Assembly (NCBI GenBank): GCA_021773435.1
Contig: JAJFKC010000038.1
Coordinates: 1-64,000, forward strand
DNA length: 64,000 nucleotides
Direction of reading: 5' to 3'
DNA from: Porticoccaceae bacterium
GTDB lineage: Bacteria > Pseudomonadota > Gammaproteobacteria > Pseudomonadales > Porticoccaceae
Made by a program: the position numbers and the translations under genes. Within the stretch, counting starts at the first letter, position 1, and each line of letters begins with the position of its first letter. Positions 50,107 to 59,535 of the stretch are shown here, in pieces. The notes beneath the pieces were generated by a model. That model made no database searches. It saw only the letters and a program-made list of their open reading frames with translations, and was not told the origin of the DNA.

Positions 50107-50511
50107 TTACCAGTCCATCTCTTCAGGTTTATCCTTTGCAGATTTACCGCTAATTCCAGCACCGCTACCGCTAACAGCGCTACGACCAGAAGCAGAACCA
50201 GTAGCGCTAACCACTCGCTTACCCGTCGCCCGTTTGCGCTGCTTGCCTTTCATTTTCAGTTGTTCAATAGGACTAAACACGGTTTCTGGTACAAAGTTTT
50301 CGAGCAAATCCAGCTGATCTAAGGCCCGGAGTACCGCAATTACATTGGTAAACTTACCCTGACCAGCAACTAGCTTTGCATAACTGACCCGCGATAAACC
50401 CACTGCATCGGCCACTTGCTGCTGGGTCAAATTCCGCTCAAGGCGTAGCTGCTCAAGACGCTGGCCTATCTCAGCGGCCACCGCCAAGTCTGTCATCGAA
50501 GAATATTTCAT
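50107..50511 (-). CDS. HipB-like XRE antitoxin with Ser/Gly/Lys-rich C-terminal tail
   Basis: HTH RLERNLTQQQVADAVGLSRVSYAKLVAGQGKFTN; directly upstream of hipA. Confidence 0.88.
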   Translation of the reverse strand: MKYSSMTDLAVAAEIGQRLEQLRLERNLTQQQVADAVGLSRVSYAKLVAGQGKFTNVIAVLRALDQLDLLENFVPETVFSPIEQLKMKGKQRKRATGKRVVSATGSASGRSAVSGSGAGISGKSAKDKPEEMDW

Positions 50512-50701
50512 AATGATTATATTTCTATATTTAAAATGCCAAATAAGAATTAAAGACAATATTTATTTGCTTTAAACATCAAACCAAGTCAAGGTTATAC
50601 CTATAATAATATAATATCAATATTTCTTATCATATAATTCTATTTAACAATTAAAGATAATATATCTTTTCATTAAATTATTTACGCCTAAGTCCCGGTT
50701 T

Positions 50702-51250
50702 TTATTCATACTGCTGATCTGGGCTACTCACCTCAGCATATACTTCGACGCTGCTATCCTTCTTAAGCAATAACACTTGATAGGCCATAAAACGGTCGTC
50801 CATCTCCATACCGGGGCTACCCATAGGCATGGCAGGCACTGCCAGACCTCGAGCATCAACCGGTGGCGCAGCGAGAAATTCACGGATGTATCTGGCCGGA
50901 ACATGCCCTTCAAATATATAACCCTGTTCAGACACCGACGTGTGGCACGACTGGTACTCCGGTTCGATGCCCTGCTCTTTCTTAAACTGATTAAAATCGG
51001 TCGGGTGATGAGTGGTCAACGAAAAACCCCTTTCCTCGGCATGCTCCACCCATTTGCCACAACAACCACAGGTCGGACTTTTGTACACATCCATAACAAT
51101 ATTCTTGTCAGCATGAATTGCGATATTTTCAGTCACTTGAAGCTCCGCATCACCACCTTCCTGTGTCGCCACTGACTCATCGCGTTGCTCTGAACAAGCC
51201 ATCATCGACAACACCAATACGCTGAATAAAACCTTTTGAACTCTAGTCAT
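50702..51250 (-). CDS. DUF411 metal-binding lipoprotein
   Basis: VYKSPTCGCCGKWVEHAEERGF and EYQSCHTS; lipobox MMACS. Confidence 0.92.
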   Translation of the reverse strand: MTRVQKVLFSVLVLSMMACSEQRDESVATQEGGDAELQVTENIAIHADKNIVMDVYKSPTCGCCGKWVEHAEERGFSLTTHHPTDFNQFKKEQGIEPEYQSCHTSVSEQGYIFEGHVPARYIREFLAAPPVDARGLAVPAMPMGSPGMEMDDRFMAYQVLLLKKDSSVEVYAEVSSPDQQYE

Positions 51251-51486
51251 TTTTGATTGATCTCCTAAACGACGCCTGATCTCGCCACAAGTAAACTCGT
51301 CGTAAGTAAATAAGCCATATATTCCACCAGGCTCAGCCATAAAAACTATAACGAAACTCAAATATTAATAACAACGCCTGTTTTTCTTTATTGCTAACAG
51401 ACTGATTTATATCTAACTAATCTGTCTTCGACAAGGAGATGGTATGCTGTGCACTTCACCCCATAGATCAGCATAAGCGAGCGCCA

Positions 51487-51690
51487 ATGGCTAAAACCAA
51501 TTATTCCTACGAGAAACGACAACGAGACCTCGCAAAGAAAAAGAAAAAAGAAGAAAAACGCCTGAAAAAACAGAGTCGCACTGCTGGGCCTGAAGAAGTT
51601 AGCGCTGAGGAAAACGCCGAGGCACCCACGAGCGCTGCTGAAGCAGGTGAACTGGACACCGCTGTTGACGAACGACAAACTGACGAATAA
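51487..51690 (+). CDS. Small Lys-rich hypothetical protein
   Basis: MAKTNYSYEKRQRDLAKKKKKEEKRLKK, conserved-looking start. Confidence 0.65.
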   Translation: MAKTNYSYEKRQRDLAKKKKKEEKRLKKQSRTAGPEEVSAEENAEAPTSAAEAGELDTAVDERQTDE

Positions 51691-51708
51691 GACCAATCAA
51701 TTAGAAAA

Positions 51709-52389
51709 CTAAGCCTGACACACTATCGCCAGCCAGGGTTGTTGAGTGCGCGGCTTACCCTCAGGGCGATAATAGTGGTCAAGCATACTAAAGCCCGCAC
51801 GCTCTAGACATCTCTTGCTTGCCTCGAACTCCATGTAATGGCCATAGCGCTCTCGCTGCCAGCCCTCTGCTTCACCCCGTGGATTAGACATAAACAAAAT
51901 ACCTCCTACCCGCAAAGCTCGGTGACATTCTCTTAGCACTCGGGGCAGCTCCTGACCCGGCACATGAAATAACGAGGCATTGGCAAATATCCCATCAAAG
52001 CTGCGCTTTCCCAGATCAAGACTCAAAAACTGCTGATGCAACACTGGGCAACCGCTGTGCTGGCGTGCCATCGCACAAAAAGCCTGGCTGCCATCCAGAC
52101 CCGTTGGCCGATGACCCTGCTCTTTAAAGGTATACAGATCGCGGCCCGGCCCACAACCAAAATCAAGAATATCTAGCGCCCTGTTGTTATCAAAATTCGC
52201 AGATAGCGCCTGCAAAAATGCTCTGATATTTTGACTGACATCATGATCGCGAGTGCCCAGCCAGAAAGACTCGGCATTCCTGTCGTAATGCCCCAAGGTA
52301 ACGCGCTCTATTTCATCCAGACTTTCCCGGTCGATACGCTTCTTATCCAGACTGGCTTCACCCCATTTCGTCGAAGCTTCGACGTGCAC
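51709..52389 (-). CDS. Class I SAM-dependent methyltransferase
   Basis: LDILDFGCGPGRDLYTFKEQGHRPTGLDGS. Confidence 0.92.
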   Translation of the reverse strand: MHVEASTKWGEASLDKKRIDRESLDEIERVTLGHYDRNAESFWLGTRDHDVSQNIRAFLQALSANFDNNRALDILDFGCGPGRDLYTFKEQGHRPTGLDGSQAFCAMARQHSGCPVLHQQFLSLDLGKRSFDGIFANASLFHVPGQELPRVLRECHRALRVGGILFMSNPRGEAEGWQRERYGHYMEFEASKRCLERAGFSMLDHYYRPEGKPRTQQPWLAIVCQA

Positions 52390-52464
52390 TAAGCCATCGA
52401 AGCAGAACTATTCACTATTTTTATTACACTGGCGATCAGGTTTTCCGGTAACTGCCTGACTGGA

Positions 52465-54732
52465 CTAATGGCTCAGATGAAAATTCGGCGGCTCGCGATC
52501 CTGACCCATAATCGCTAGGTCGGCGGCCAGACAACAGGCGCAGGTCGGACAGAAGTACTCAATAAGCTCAACGGGCTCGTCCAGCCGTCTACGAATGACG
52601 ATTTCCGCTTGCTCAAAACAATCCGCAAGGCTACGACGAACAGCGGGGGCGCAACGCTTCCAGTCCTGAATGTCCTCGCACAAAGTTGTATGGCAATGGC
52701 TACAGATCATCTGTTTGCTGGTTCGCAAGACGCCTTCTGTACCGGTACTTCCAGAAATATCGGCAAGGCTGCCCTGCTTTTCTGGCACCAATGCCAGGCG
52801 GCGAGCATCACGACATGCCCATGTAGCGCCTTCATCAAGGGCGTAGGGCTCGCCACTACCGCCTAGCACCACAGCCCCATATAGATGTTCTGCCGCCGCA
52901 ACTGACACCAGATCATTGTTCAAATCATCGGCAATCTCTTCGACAGGACGTAGAAACGGATCGCCCAAACCACCACCGCCGGAAGCCACACCCAGGAAAA
53001 CATCACTATCGCTTAAATGGACATTGGTGGTATTGGCTCGCAACGAGGGGTCTTCATCACCCGTCAGGAGATCACGATTCTTCGGTAGTTGCCCGGCCTC
53101 AATCACCTCATGGACATTGGTATCTCGCAATACCCAACTGGTACATAAACTGCCCGGATAACCACCGGCAAAACCTTTACCGGGTATTTCTGGTGCAGTA
53201 AGAAAAGTCTGCCCGACCAACTTTGCGCCTTCACGCAGCATAAAGGCGGCATCCATGCCCATGCCACCTCGGTAGCGCCCAGCACCACCCGAGTTAATCT
53301 TGATACGCCGCCATAGCAGCAACACAGGATCGCTCAATTCATAAACCTCGACATCGGCCCAGTTTAGAGACAGCGTCGCCTGCAATCCGTAGTTGTCCTG
53401 CCCGTCCCCAATGGATTGCGCGCCACCGCCAACCCCGACGCCGGAATCCAGCGGCAGAAATACTGAGGGATCACCATTTTTATTTTCGCCATACCAAACC
53501 GACGGCGCCAGAGCACCTGAAGCGAGACCCGAAACACGACCGCGCACGACCTCTGATTCAGATAATGAACAGGCGGCGACAATCGCTTCCTGCACCATAC
53601 GGCCGACGCGAACACCGCCCGATGCATGGGCCATGGTCACCGGCGCGGGGACTATCGGATTGGTAATTGTGCCTGGCTCACCACGATCAATTTCGATACA
53701 ACGCCAAAAACCCTCATTAATGGGCACATCGGGCGCCAACTGACAAACGATAGGTGAAATCACATTACCTTCGAGACCACCCTGAGCTGCATTAACAAAG
53801 GCTGGCACCTGGGGACAACCGGAAAATGCAAAGTGCAATTTGCGATCTCGAACGGTCATATCGCAATACATGGGAAACAGATCTGGACTGCCGGTACCGT
53901 CGTACTCTACCCATTCATAAGTGCGGTAAGTACCCTCGGGTAGCTGACTAATTCGATCAGCAAAGGCCTTTTCTGTGAGACTGATATTGTAATCAGAGTA
54001 GGCTCGGAGTCGGTCATAGCCATATTCATCGATCATCTCCCGATAACGCCTTGAGCCGGTATTACAAGCCGCAATCAAACTGCGAATATCGCTAATTAAA
54101 GACAGCGGCACACGCACGTTATTGCTGATAAAGCCAACCCATTCCTTGTCAAGAATGCCGTTAATGGCAACCCGCGTACCGGGAAAACGCAGCGCCTCGG
54201 AATACACATCTCGAGCATTGGGCGCAAAACCACTGATGGCAGAGCCACCGACATCACTCATATGGGCATTAGAAAAACACCAGCCCACCAGCTTTTCTGC
54301 ACCATCAACATCATGGAAGATCGGCATAATAATGCCGACATCGCCCTGATGCGCAGCACCCATGGTGTGCGGATCATTACAGATAAATGCATCGCCGGGA
54401 TTCACATCGTGGGGGTAGCGCGCTTTGGCCAGCGCGCGCACGCCCAGGCGAGAAGTGGCAAGATGATATAGCAGGTAGCCAACTACACCGACCTGATTAC
54501 AGTCGGCATCAAATAAAATAGTCGAGAAATCCTTTGATTCAGTCAGCACCGCAGAGCCTGAGGTGCGCAGCAGAACCACACTCATTTCCCGCGCGATATT
54601 ATCGAATGATGAACGGATCACCTCTGCAGTAATCGGGTCAAAGCCCTCATTTTCGCCAACACTACTTTGCTTAGCACTAGCGCCGATACTCGCCTGCTGC
54701 TCAGACCTCAACCGCAAATTTTCAATTGCCAT
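52465..54732 (-). CDS. Hydantoinase B/oxoprolinase family protein with C-terminal Cys-rich, acetone-carboxylase-gamma-like segment
   Basis: DPITAEVIRSSFDNIAREMSVVLLRTSGS...DPHTMGAAHQGDVGII; C-terminal CSHCHTTLC ... YFCPTCACCL. Confidence 0.9.
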   Translation of the reverse strand: MAIENLRLRSEQQASIGASAKQSSVGENEGFDPITAEVIRSSFDNIAREMSVVLLRTSGSAVLTESKDFSTILFDADCNQVGVVGYLLYHLATSRLGVRALAKARYPHDVNPGDAFICNDPHTMGAAHQGDVGIIMPIFHDVDGAEKLVGWCFSNAHMSDVGGSAISGFAPNARDVYSEALRFPGTRVAINGILDKEWVGFISNNVRVPLSLISDIRSLIAACNTGSRRYREMIDEYGYDRLRAYSDYNISLTEKAFADRISQLPEGTYRTYEWVEYDGTGSPDLFPMYCDMTVRDRKLHFAFSGCPQVPAFVNAAQGGLEGNVISPIVCQLAPDVPINEGFWRCIEIDRGEPGTITNPIVPAPVTMAHASGGVRVGRMVQEAIVAACSLSESEVVRGRVSGLASGALAPSVWYGENKNGDPSVFLPLDSGVGVGGGAQSIGDGQDNYGLQATLSLNWADVEVYELSDPVLLLWRRIKINSGGAGRYRGGMGMDAAFMLREGAKLVGQTFLTAPEIPGKGFAGGYPGSLCTSWVLRDTNVHEVIEAGQLPKNRDLLTGDEDPSLRANTTNVHLSDSDVFLGVASGGGGLGDPFLRPVEEIADDLNNDLVSVAAAEHLYGAVVLGGSGEPYALDEGATWACRDARRLALVPEKQGSLADISGSTGTEGVLRTSKQMICSHCHTTLCEDIQDWKRCAPAVRRSLADCFEQAEIVIRRRLDEPVELIEYFCPTCACCLAADLAIMGQDREPPNFHLSH

Positions 54733-54777
54733 CGTCTTCCCCCTCAATCAGTAAACCCGCCTAACTGAATTTATTTG

Positions 54778-54805
54778 ATTAGCCATTAGCCATTAGCCAT
54801 TAGCC
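54778..54805. repeat. 7-bp tandem repeat ATTAGCC x4
   Basis: Direct reading. Confidence 0.95.
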
Positions 54806-54936
54806 AAAATTGTATATTTTTATCGCCTTAGCCTAACTGAATCACTCATCATTACAAGCGGCGCCCAGGCCGCACTCAGTTTGGCAACCGGATTTTTTCA
54901 CGTACACTGGGGCCAAAATCAAAACAAGAGCTGACC

Positions 54937-55173
54937 ATGACCTACAACCCCAAAATTGCCGAAGAGCTGAATATTCTAGCTCGCTATAATCTGACTACGA
55001 CTCAGGAAGGTCTAAAAATTCACAGCTCCTCAGCCAAGTCTGAAGTGATCGCTGCAGCCCAACGGCTATATGATAAAGGCCTGACCTCTCAGGCGGATGG
55101 CGGCTACCTGACCGAACTGGGTAGACAGGCAGCCCAGCATGCACAGGATTTATTATTGATTATGCGTAACTAG
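54937..55173 (+). CDS. TIGR02647-like small protein
   Basis: MTYNPKIAEELNILARYNLTTTQEGLKIHSSS. Confidence 0.8.
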   Translation: MTYNPKIAEELNILARYNLTTTQEGLKIHSSSAKSEVIAAAQRLYDKGLTSQADGGYLTELGRQAAQHAQDLLLIMRN

Positions 55174-55296
55174 CGAGTAATCAGCATGTTGGGTATTTAC
55201 AAATATACAGGGCACTAACAGGGCACTAACAATCAACGATCCAGGAAACAGATAAGCCCCTACCTCGGCAATTTATAATAACTAAAAAAAACCCCC

Positions 55297-56604
55297 ATGG
55301 AAGCACAGGCACTCGAACAGACTTTGCCACGAAAGATCAGCCGTCGCTTGATCCCTATATTAATTGCCGCCTACGTCATGGCGCACCTCGACCGTATCAA
55401 CGTCAGCTTTGCAGCCCTGACCATGAACCAGGAGCTGAACTTTAGCGCTTCGATCTACGGCCTGGGTGCCAGCCTGTTTTTCCTCGGCTATCTGCTTTTC
55501 GAAATACCCAGCAATCTATTACTGCAATGCTTTGGCGCGCGTCGCCTAATCACGATCATCATGGTGATATGGGGCCTACTCTCCGCCAGCCTGGCGCTGA
55601 TCAACTCGGTGTCGTCATTTTATATCCTGCGGTTCTTATTAGGCATTGCTGAATCCGGCCTCTATCCGGGAGTCATGCTTTATATTACCTATTGGTACGC
55701 ACCCCGGCATCGCGCCAATGCGGTTGCCTTGTTTGCCCTGGCAATTGTAATCGGCGGGCTAATCGGCGGGCCCGCCTCGGGCATAATTCTGGATAGCATG
55801 GACGGTGTCGCCGGACTATCTGGTTGGCGCTGGTTGTTTATTATTGAAGGCCTGCCAACGGTCCTGCTGGCCTTGTTGGTCTGGTGGCAGCTGGAAGATC
55901 ATCCCCAACAAGCACGCTGGCTGTCTAACTCTGAAAAAACCTGGTTGCAGGATAATCTGCCGCCCGCTGAAACATCTCATCCATCCTGGCGACAAAGCCT
56001 GGGGCAAATGCGTGAGGCCCGAATTTGGCTGCTGGGATTGATTTACATGCTTTATGTCGGCGCGCTATCCGGCGTGCTGCTGTGGGCACCAAAGATCCTG
56101 CAATTTCGCTTACCCGAGCTAGATAACACCAATATTGGTTGGCTGATCGGTCTTAGCTACCTACCATTTGCGGTGGGCATGATCGGCTGGGGCCGACGTT
56201 CTGATCGACTGGCTGAGCGCTATAAGCATGTCATGCTCGCGTTGACTCTCGGTGCAGTCGGGACGCTTATGCTGGTTAAGGCATCTACCCTGACGACCAA
56301 TATTATCGCCTTAATTTTAGTTATGGCTGGCACTGGCGGTGTACTGAGCACGGTGTGGGGTCTCATCACCGAGGTACTGGGCCAACGCCTGGCGGCGGTG
56401 GGCATCGCCCTGGTCAATTCCGCTGGCGCATTGGGTAGCTTTATTACCGTCACGCTGCTGGGAATATTGCGCGATGCAAGCGGCAACTATGTTGATGGTC
56501 TGGGTTTGTTGGTGGTCAGCATGATTCTGGCCATTGTCGCAGTGCATATTTGTTGGCGGTGCTATGGTCGCAATTCCGGTTACAACGCGACAACGTCCAA
56601 ATAA
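55297..56604 (+). CDS. MFS transporter (anion:cation symporter/phthalate permease type)
   Basis: YVMAHLDRINVSFAALTMNQEL...GIAESGLYPGVMLYITYWY. Confidence 0.93.
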   Translation: MEAQALEQTLPRKISRRLIPILIAAYVMAHLDRINVSFAALTMNQELNFSASIYGLGASLFFLGYLLFEIPSNLLLQCFGARRLITIIMVIWGLLSASLALINSVSSFYILRFLLGIAESGLYPGVMLYITYWYAPRHRANAVALFALAIVIGGLIGGPASGIILDSMDGVAGLSGWRWLFIIEGLPTVLLALLVWWQLEDHPQQARWLSNSEKTWLQDNLPPAETSHPSWRQSLGQMREARIWLLGLIYMLYVGALSGVLLWAPKILQFRLPELDNTNIGWLIGLSYLPFAVGMIGWGRRSDRLAERYKHVMLALTLGAVGTLMLVKASTLTTNIIALILVMAGTGGVLSTVWGLITEVLGQRLAAVGIALVNSAGALGSFITVTLLGILRDASGNYVDGLGLLVVSMILAIVAVHICWRCYGRNSGYNATTSK

Positions 56605-56680
56605 GTAATTCTTGATTCGGGCATCCAATTAGTGAAATTCAAACTAATGCTACTCATCGAGTTCAAGGTTACCTCAACAT

Positions 56681-58099
56681 ATGGATAACTCTTCAAACAG
56701 AGAGGCTTCAAGCATAGAGCCTTCCGAGCAAGACCCTACTTCCACGCCGCCATCAAAATCCTGTAAGTATTATATGCTGGGTATTTTGACCCTGGTCTAC
56801 ACCTTGAATTTTGTCGACCGGCAGATTCTATCGGTTTTGCAGGAGCCAATCAGGGCCGAGTTTGATTTAAATGATACGCAGCTGGGTTTGCTCCAGGGTA
56901 TTACTTTCGCGCTGTTTTACGTGACTGTTGGCATCCCCATTGCCCGATGGGCCGATGTCGGCAATCGTCGAAATATTGTTTCACTCGCAGTCGGGACGTG
57001 GAGCTTAATGACCTCCTTTACCGGCTTTGCTCAAAATTTTGTCCAACTTCTACTGATAAGAATCGGTGTCGGTGTCGGTGAGTCCGGTGGCAGCCCGCCA
57101 GCGCACTCCATGATTTCAGATTTATTCAAGCCCAGTGAGAGAGCCAGGGCCTTAGCTATTTATTCTACCGGTGTCAGCTTAGGCATCTTCCTCGCCTATG
57201 TATTTGGCGGCTGGGTCAGCGACAACTACGGATGGCGAACGGTTTTTATTGTCCTGGGCATACCGGGCGTCATCGTCGCCTTCGTGGTTCGCTACACCTT
57301 TATTGAACCGGAACGCGGCTTCCATGATGGCGACAGAGACAGCGATGGAGCCTTAGCAAAACCACCGCCGGTGATGGACGTTATCCATTTTCTCGGTAGC
57401 AGAAAATCTTTTTTACATCTTTCCATGGGCTCGGCCTTGCATGCCTTTGTCGGTTATGGAATCGCGGCATTTTTAGTGTCGTTCTATGTGCGCAGCTACC
57501 AGATACCCCACGACAATATTAGCCAAATCACGCTGCCGATTGGCTTCATTATTGGTATAGCGGGTCTCATAGGAAACTTCGGTGGCGGCTACCTGGCCGA
57601 TCGTCTGGGCTTAAGCGACAAGCGTTGGTATTTATGGGTGCCAGCGATATCCACCCTGCTCGCCATACCCTTTGCTTTTGCTGCCTTCCTGGTAGACAGC
57701 CTTCACCTGTCGATGGCCCTGTACGCCATCCCCCTGATGTTGGGCACTATGTACCTGGGTCCGGTAATTGCGGTCGCCCACAGCCTGGTGAGACCCAATA
57801 TGAGAGCCCTCACCTCAGCCATCCTGTTTTTTATATTAAATTTAATTGGTCTGGGCTTAGGGCCGACCCTGCTCGGCATGACCAGTGATCTGCTGAAGCC
57901 CCACTTTGGCAGCGAATCCCTTAGATATGCCATGTTAATCGCCTTTCTTGGCTATGCCTGGAGCGCAGCGCATTATTTTATGGCGGCAAACTATCTAAGG
58001 GCAGATTTGGACAGGGCTTCCAGCGAATTGACCGATGATGACAGGAAGGCCTCCATCGTTCGCAAGCTTACTCGGCTAGTTGGGTTTGGGCGCAACTAA
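56681..58099 (+). CDS. MFS transporter (spinster type)
   Basis: TLNFVDRQILSVLQEPIRAEFDLNDTQLGLL...GVGVGESGGSPPAHSMISD. Confidence 0.93.
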   Translation: MDNSSNREASSIEPSEQDPTSTPPSKSCKYYMLGILTLVYTLNFVDRQILSVLQEPIRAEFDLNDTQLGLLQGITFALFYVTVGIPIARWADVGNRRNIVSLAVGTWSLMTSFTGFAQNFVQLLLIRIGVGVGESGGSPPAHSMISDLFKPSERARALAIYSTGVSLGIFLAYVFGGWVSDNYGWRTVFIVLGIPGVIVAFVVRYTFIEPERGFHDGDRDSDGALAKPPPVMDVIHFLGSRKSFLHLSMGSALHAFVGYGIAAFLVSFYVRSYQIPHDNISQITLPIGFIIGIAGLIGNFGGGYLADRLGLSDKRWYLWVPAISTLLAIPFAFAAFLVDSLHLSMALYAIPLMLGTMYLGPVIAVAHSLVRPNMRALTSAILFFILNLIGLGLGPTLLGMTSDLLKPHFGSESLRYAMLIAFLGYAWSAAHYFMAANYLRADLDRASSELTDDDRKASIVRKLTRLVGFGRN

Positions 58100-58386
58100 T
58101 AGATGTTGCTACTCAGTGCCAAATTCCAGAAAAACTGGATGGGCTAGGCTCCTACAAGCACTACTACTATTATCCCGAATTAATCATACCACTATCCCAA
58201 ATTAACAACACTACCATCCCGGGTTAGGCGCATCCGGGGTTACGCGAGGTTTTACGCCTCCACTGGGGGCAGGTGATCGAAGTGGCACAACATTCGCTTC
58301 TTTCAATGGCAAAACTATCGGTGTTTCTGTAATTCGTAAGCTTTTCAGCTTGGCCATCGGGCTTGTATCAGACAACTAAATCTTTC

Positions 58387-58417
58387 TTGACCCGTGTCTT
58401 AGACACAGGTTTATACT
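58387..58417 (+). promoter_or_regulatory. MerR-family promoter/operator
   Basis: TTGACC-N19-TATACT with perfect dyad GTGTCT-T-AGACAC (58394-58406). Confidence 0.8.
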
Positions 58418-58547
58418 CCAGACTTCTACACAGAGGCCCCGGTTAGAGTGCTTCAGGAATATGACATAAGGCCTGACACCGGTCCATGCTGGCATAGCGA
58501 AGCCGTCCTTACCTTATTGAGACAAGTTGTTTGTATAGGCTTATGAA

Positions 58548-58955
58548 ATGAGAGTAAAACAACTGGCCGATGCGATGGGCGTGACATCTGACACGGTTCG
58601 TTATTACACACGCGTTGGTATTTTGAACCCCAACCGGAATCCAGCCAATGGCTACAAGCAATATAGTCAACAGGACAAGAACCGTCTGCGCTTTGCTCTC
58701 CGTGCACGAGACCTGGGGTTTACCTTGGCTGATATTGTCCAGATTGTTACCCATGCCGGTCGCGGTGACTCACCATGCCCAATTGTCAGGCGATTGATAG
58801 AACAGCGTTTCGCCGACATTGAGGCGCGTTTTCAGGATACAGAACGTTTGTACGGGCGTATGCAAAAAGCGATGCAGGCATGGCAAGCCATGCCCGACGA
58901 GGAACCCAACGGCGAGATGATTTGTGCACTGATTGAACAGTGGGAAAAGCCGTAA
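58548..58955 (+). CDS. MerR-family regulator
   Basis: MRVKQLADAMGVTSDTVRYYTRVGILNPNRNPANGYKQY. Confidence 0.92.
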   Translation: MRVKQLADAMGVTSDTVRYYTRVGILNPNRNPANGYKQYSQQDKNRLRFALRARDLGFTLADIVQIVTHAGRGDSPCPIVRRLIEQRFADIEARFQDTERLYGRMQKAMQAWQAMPDEEPNGEMICALIEQWEKP

Positions 58956-59041
58956 TGACCCATCAGATCCCAGGCAACGGTATTTTCCCGTCGCCTTATG
59001 GCCTCTTCAATCGGTGAGTCTAAAGAATACGGGGAGAACAC

Positions 59042-59443
59042 ATGACAGGCGAACATAAACCAGGCATCCATGAAGGTTTTGTGCTTACCCGGCACATCGA
59101 TCTGGTTGACACTGACGACGTTGTCACCGCCGCCATTGTTGAAGTATTGGCCAACGAGGATTCAGTGGCTACCATTTCCCTAAAACCCGGCAGAAAAAAC
59201 ACCGGGCGGAAAAGACTGAATATTCACTATGATGCCTCGCTGACGAATATTGATCATATCGCGGAGCTTATCTGCTCCGGCGGTGGCCACATTGCCAGTA
59301 ATTGGCTGATGCGCAAACGACTGAGTTCGTATCGATTTACTGATCAAAATGCCTACGATAATGCGAAACATCAGCCAACTTGCTGCAATAAGATGCCACC
59401 AGGCGCAGGTACACCTCTTTCTGCCAGGCAGAAAAAACGATAG
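59042..59443 (+). CDS. Hypothetical protein, possibly HMA-like fold
   Basis: Between merR and copA, same strand; no clear CxxC in the predicted HMA loop. Confidence 0.5.
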   Translation: MTGEHKPGIHEGFVLTRHIDLVDTDDVVTAAIVEVLANEDSVATISLKPGRKNTGRKRLNIHYDASLTNIDHIAELICSGGGHIASNWLMRKRLSSYRFTDQNAYDNAKHQPTCCNKMPPGAGTPLSARQKKR

Positions 59444-59535
59444 GGCGCTTATTTAAACTGACCTTGTTTACTAAGCTATCTTTACCAAGCTTATGTTTAC
59501 GAGACCAGGCTCACCAACACACAGGGTGCAGGATC

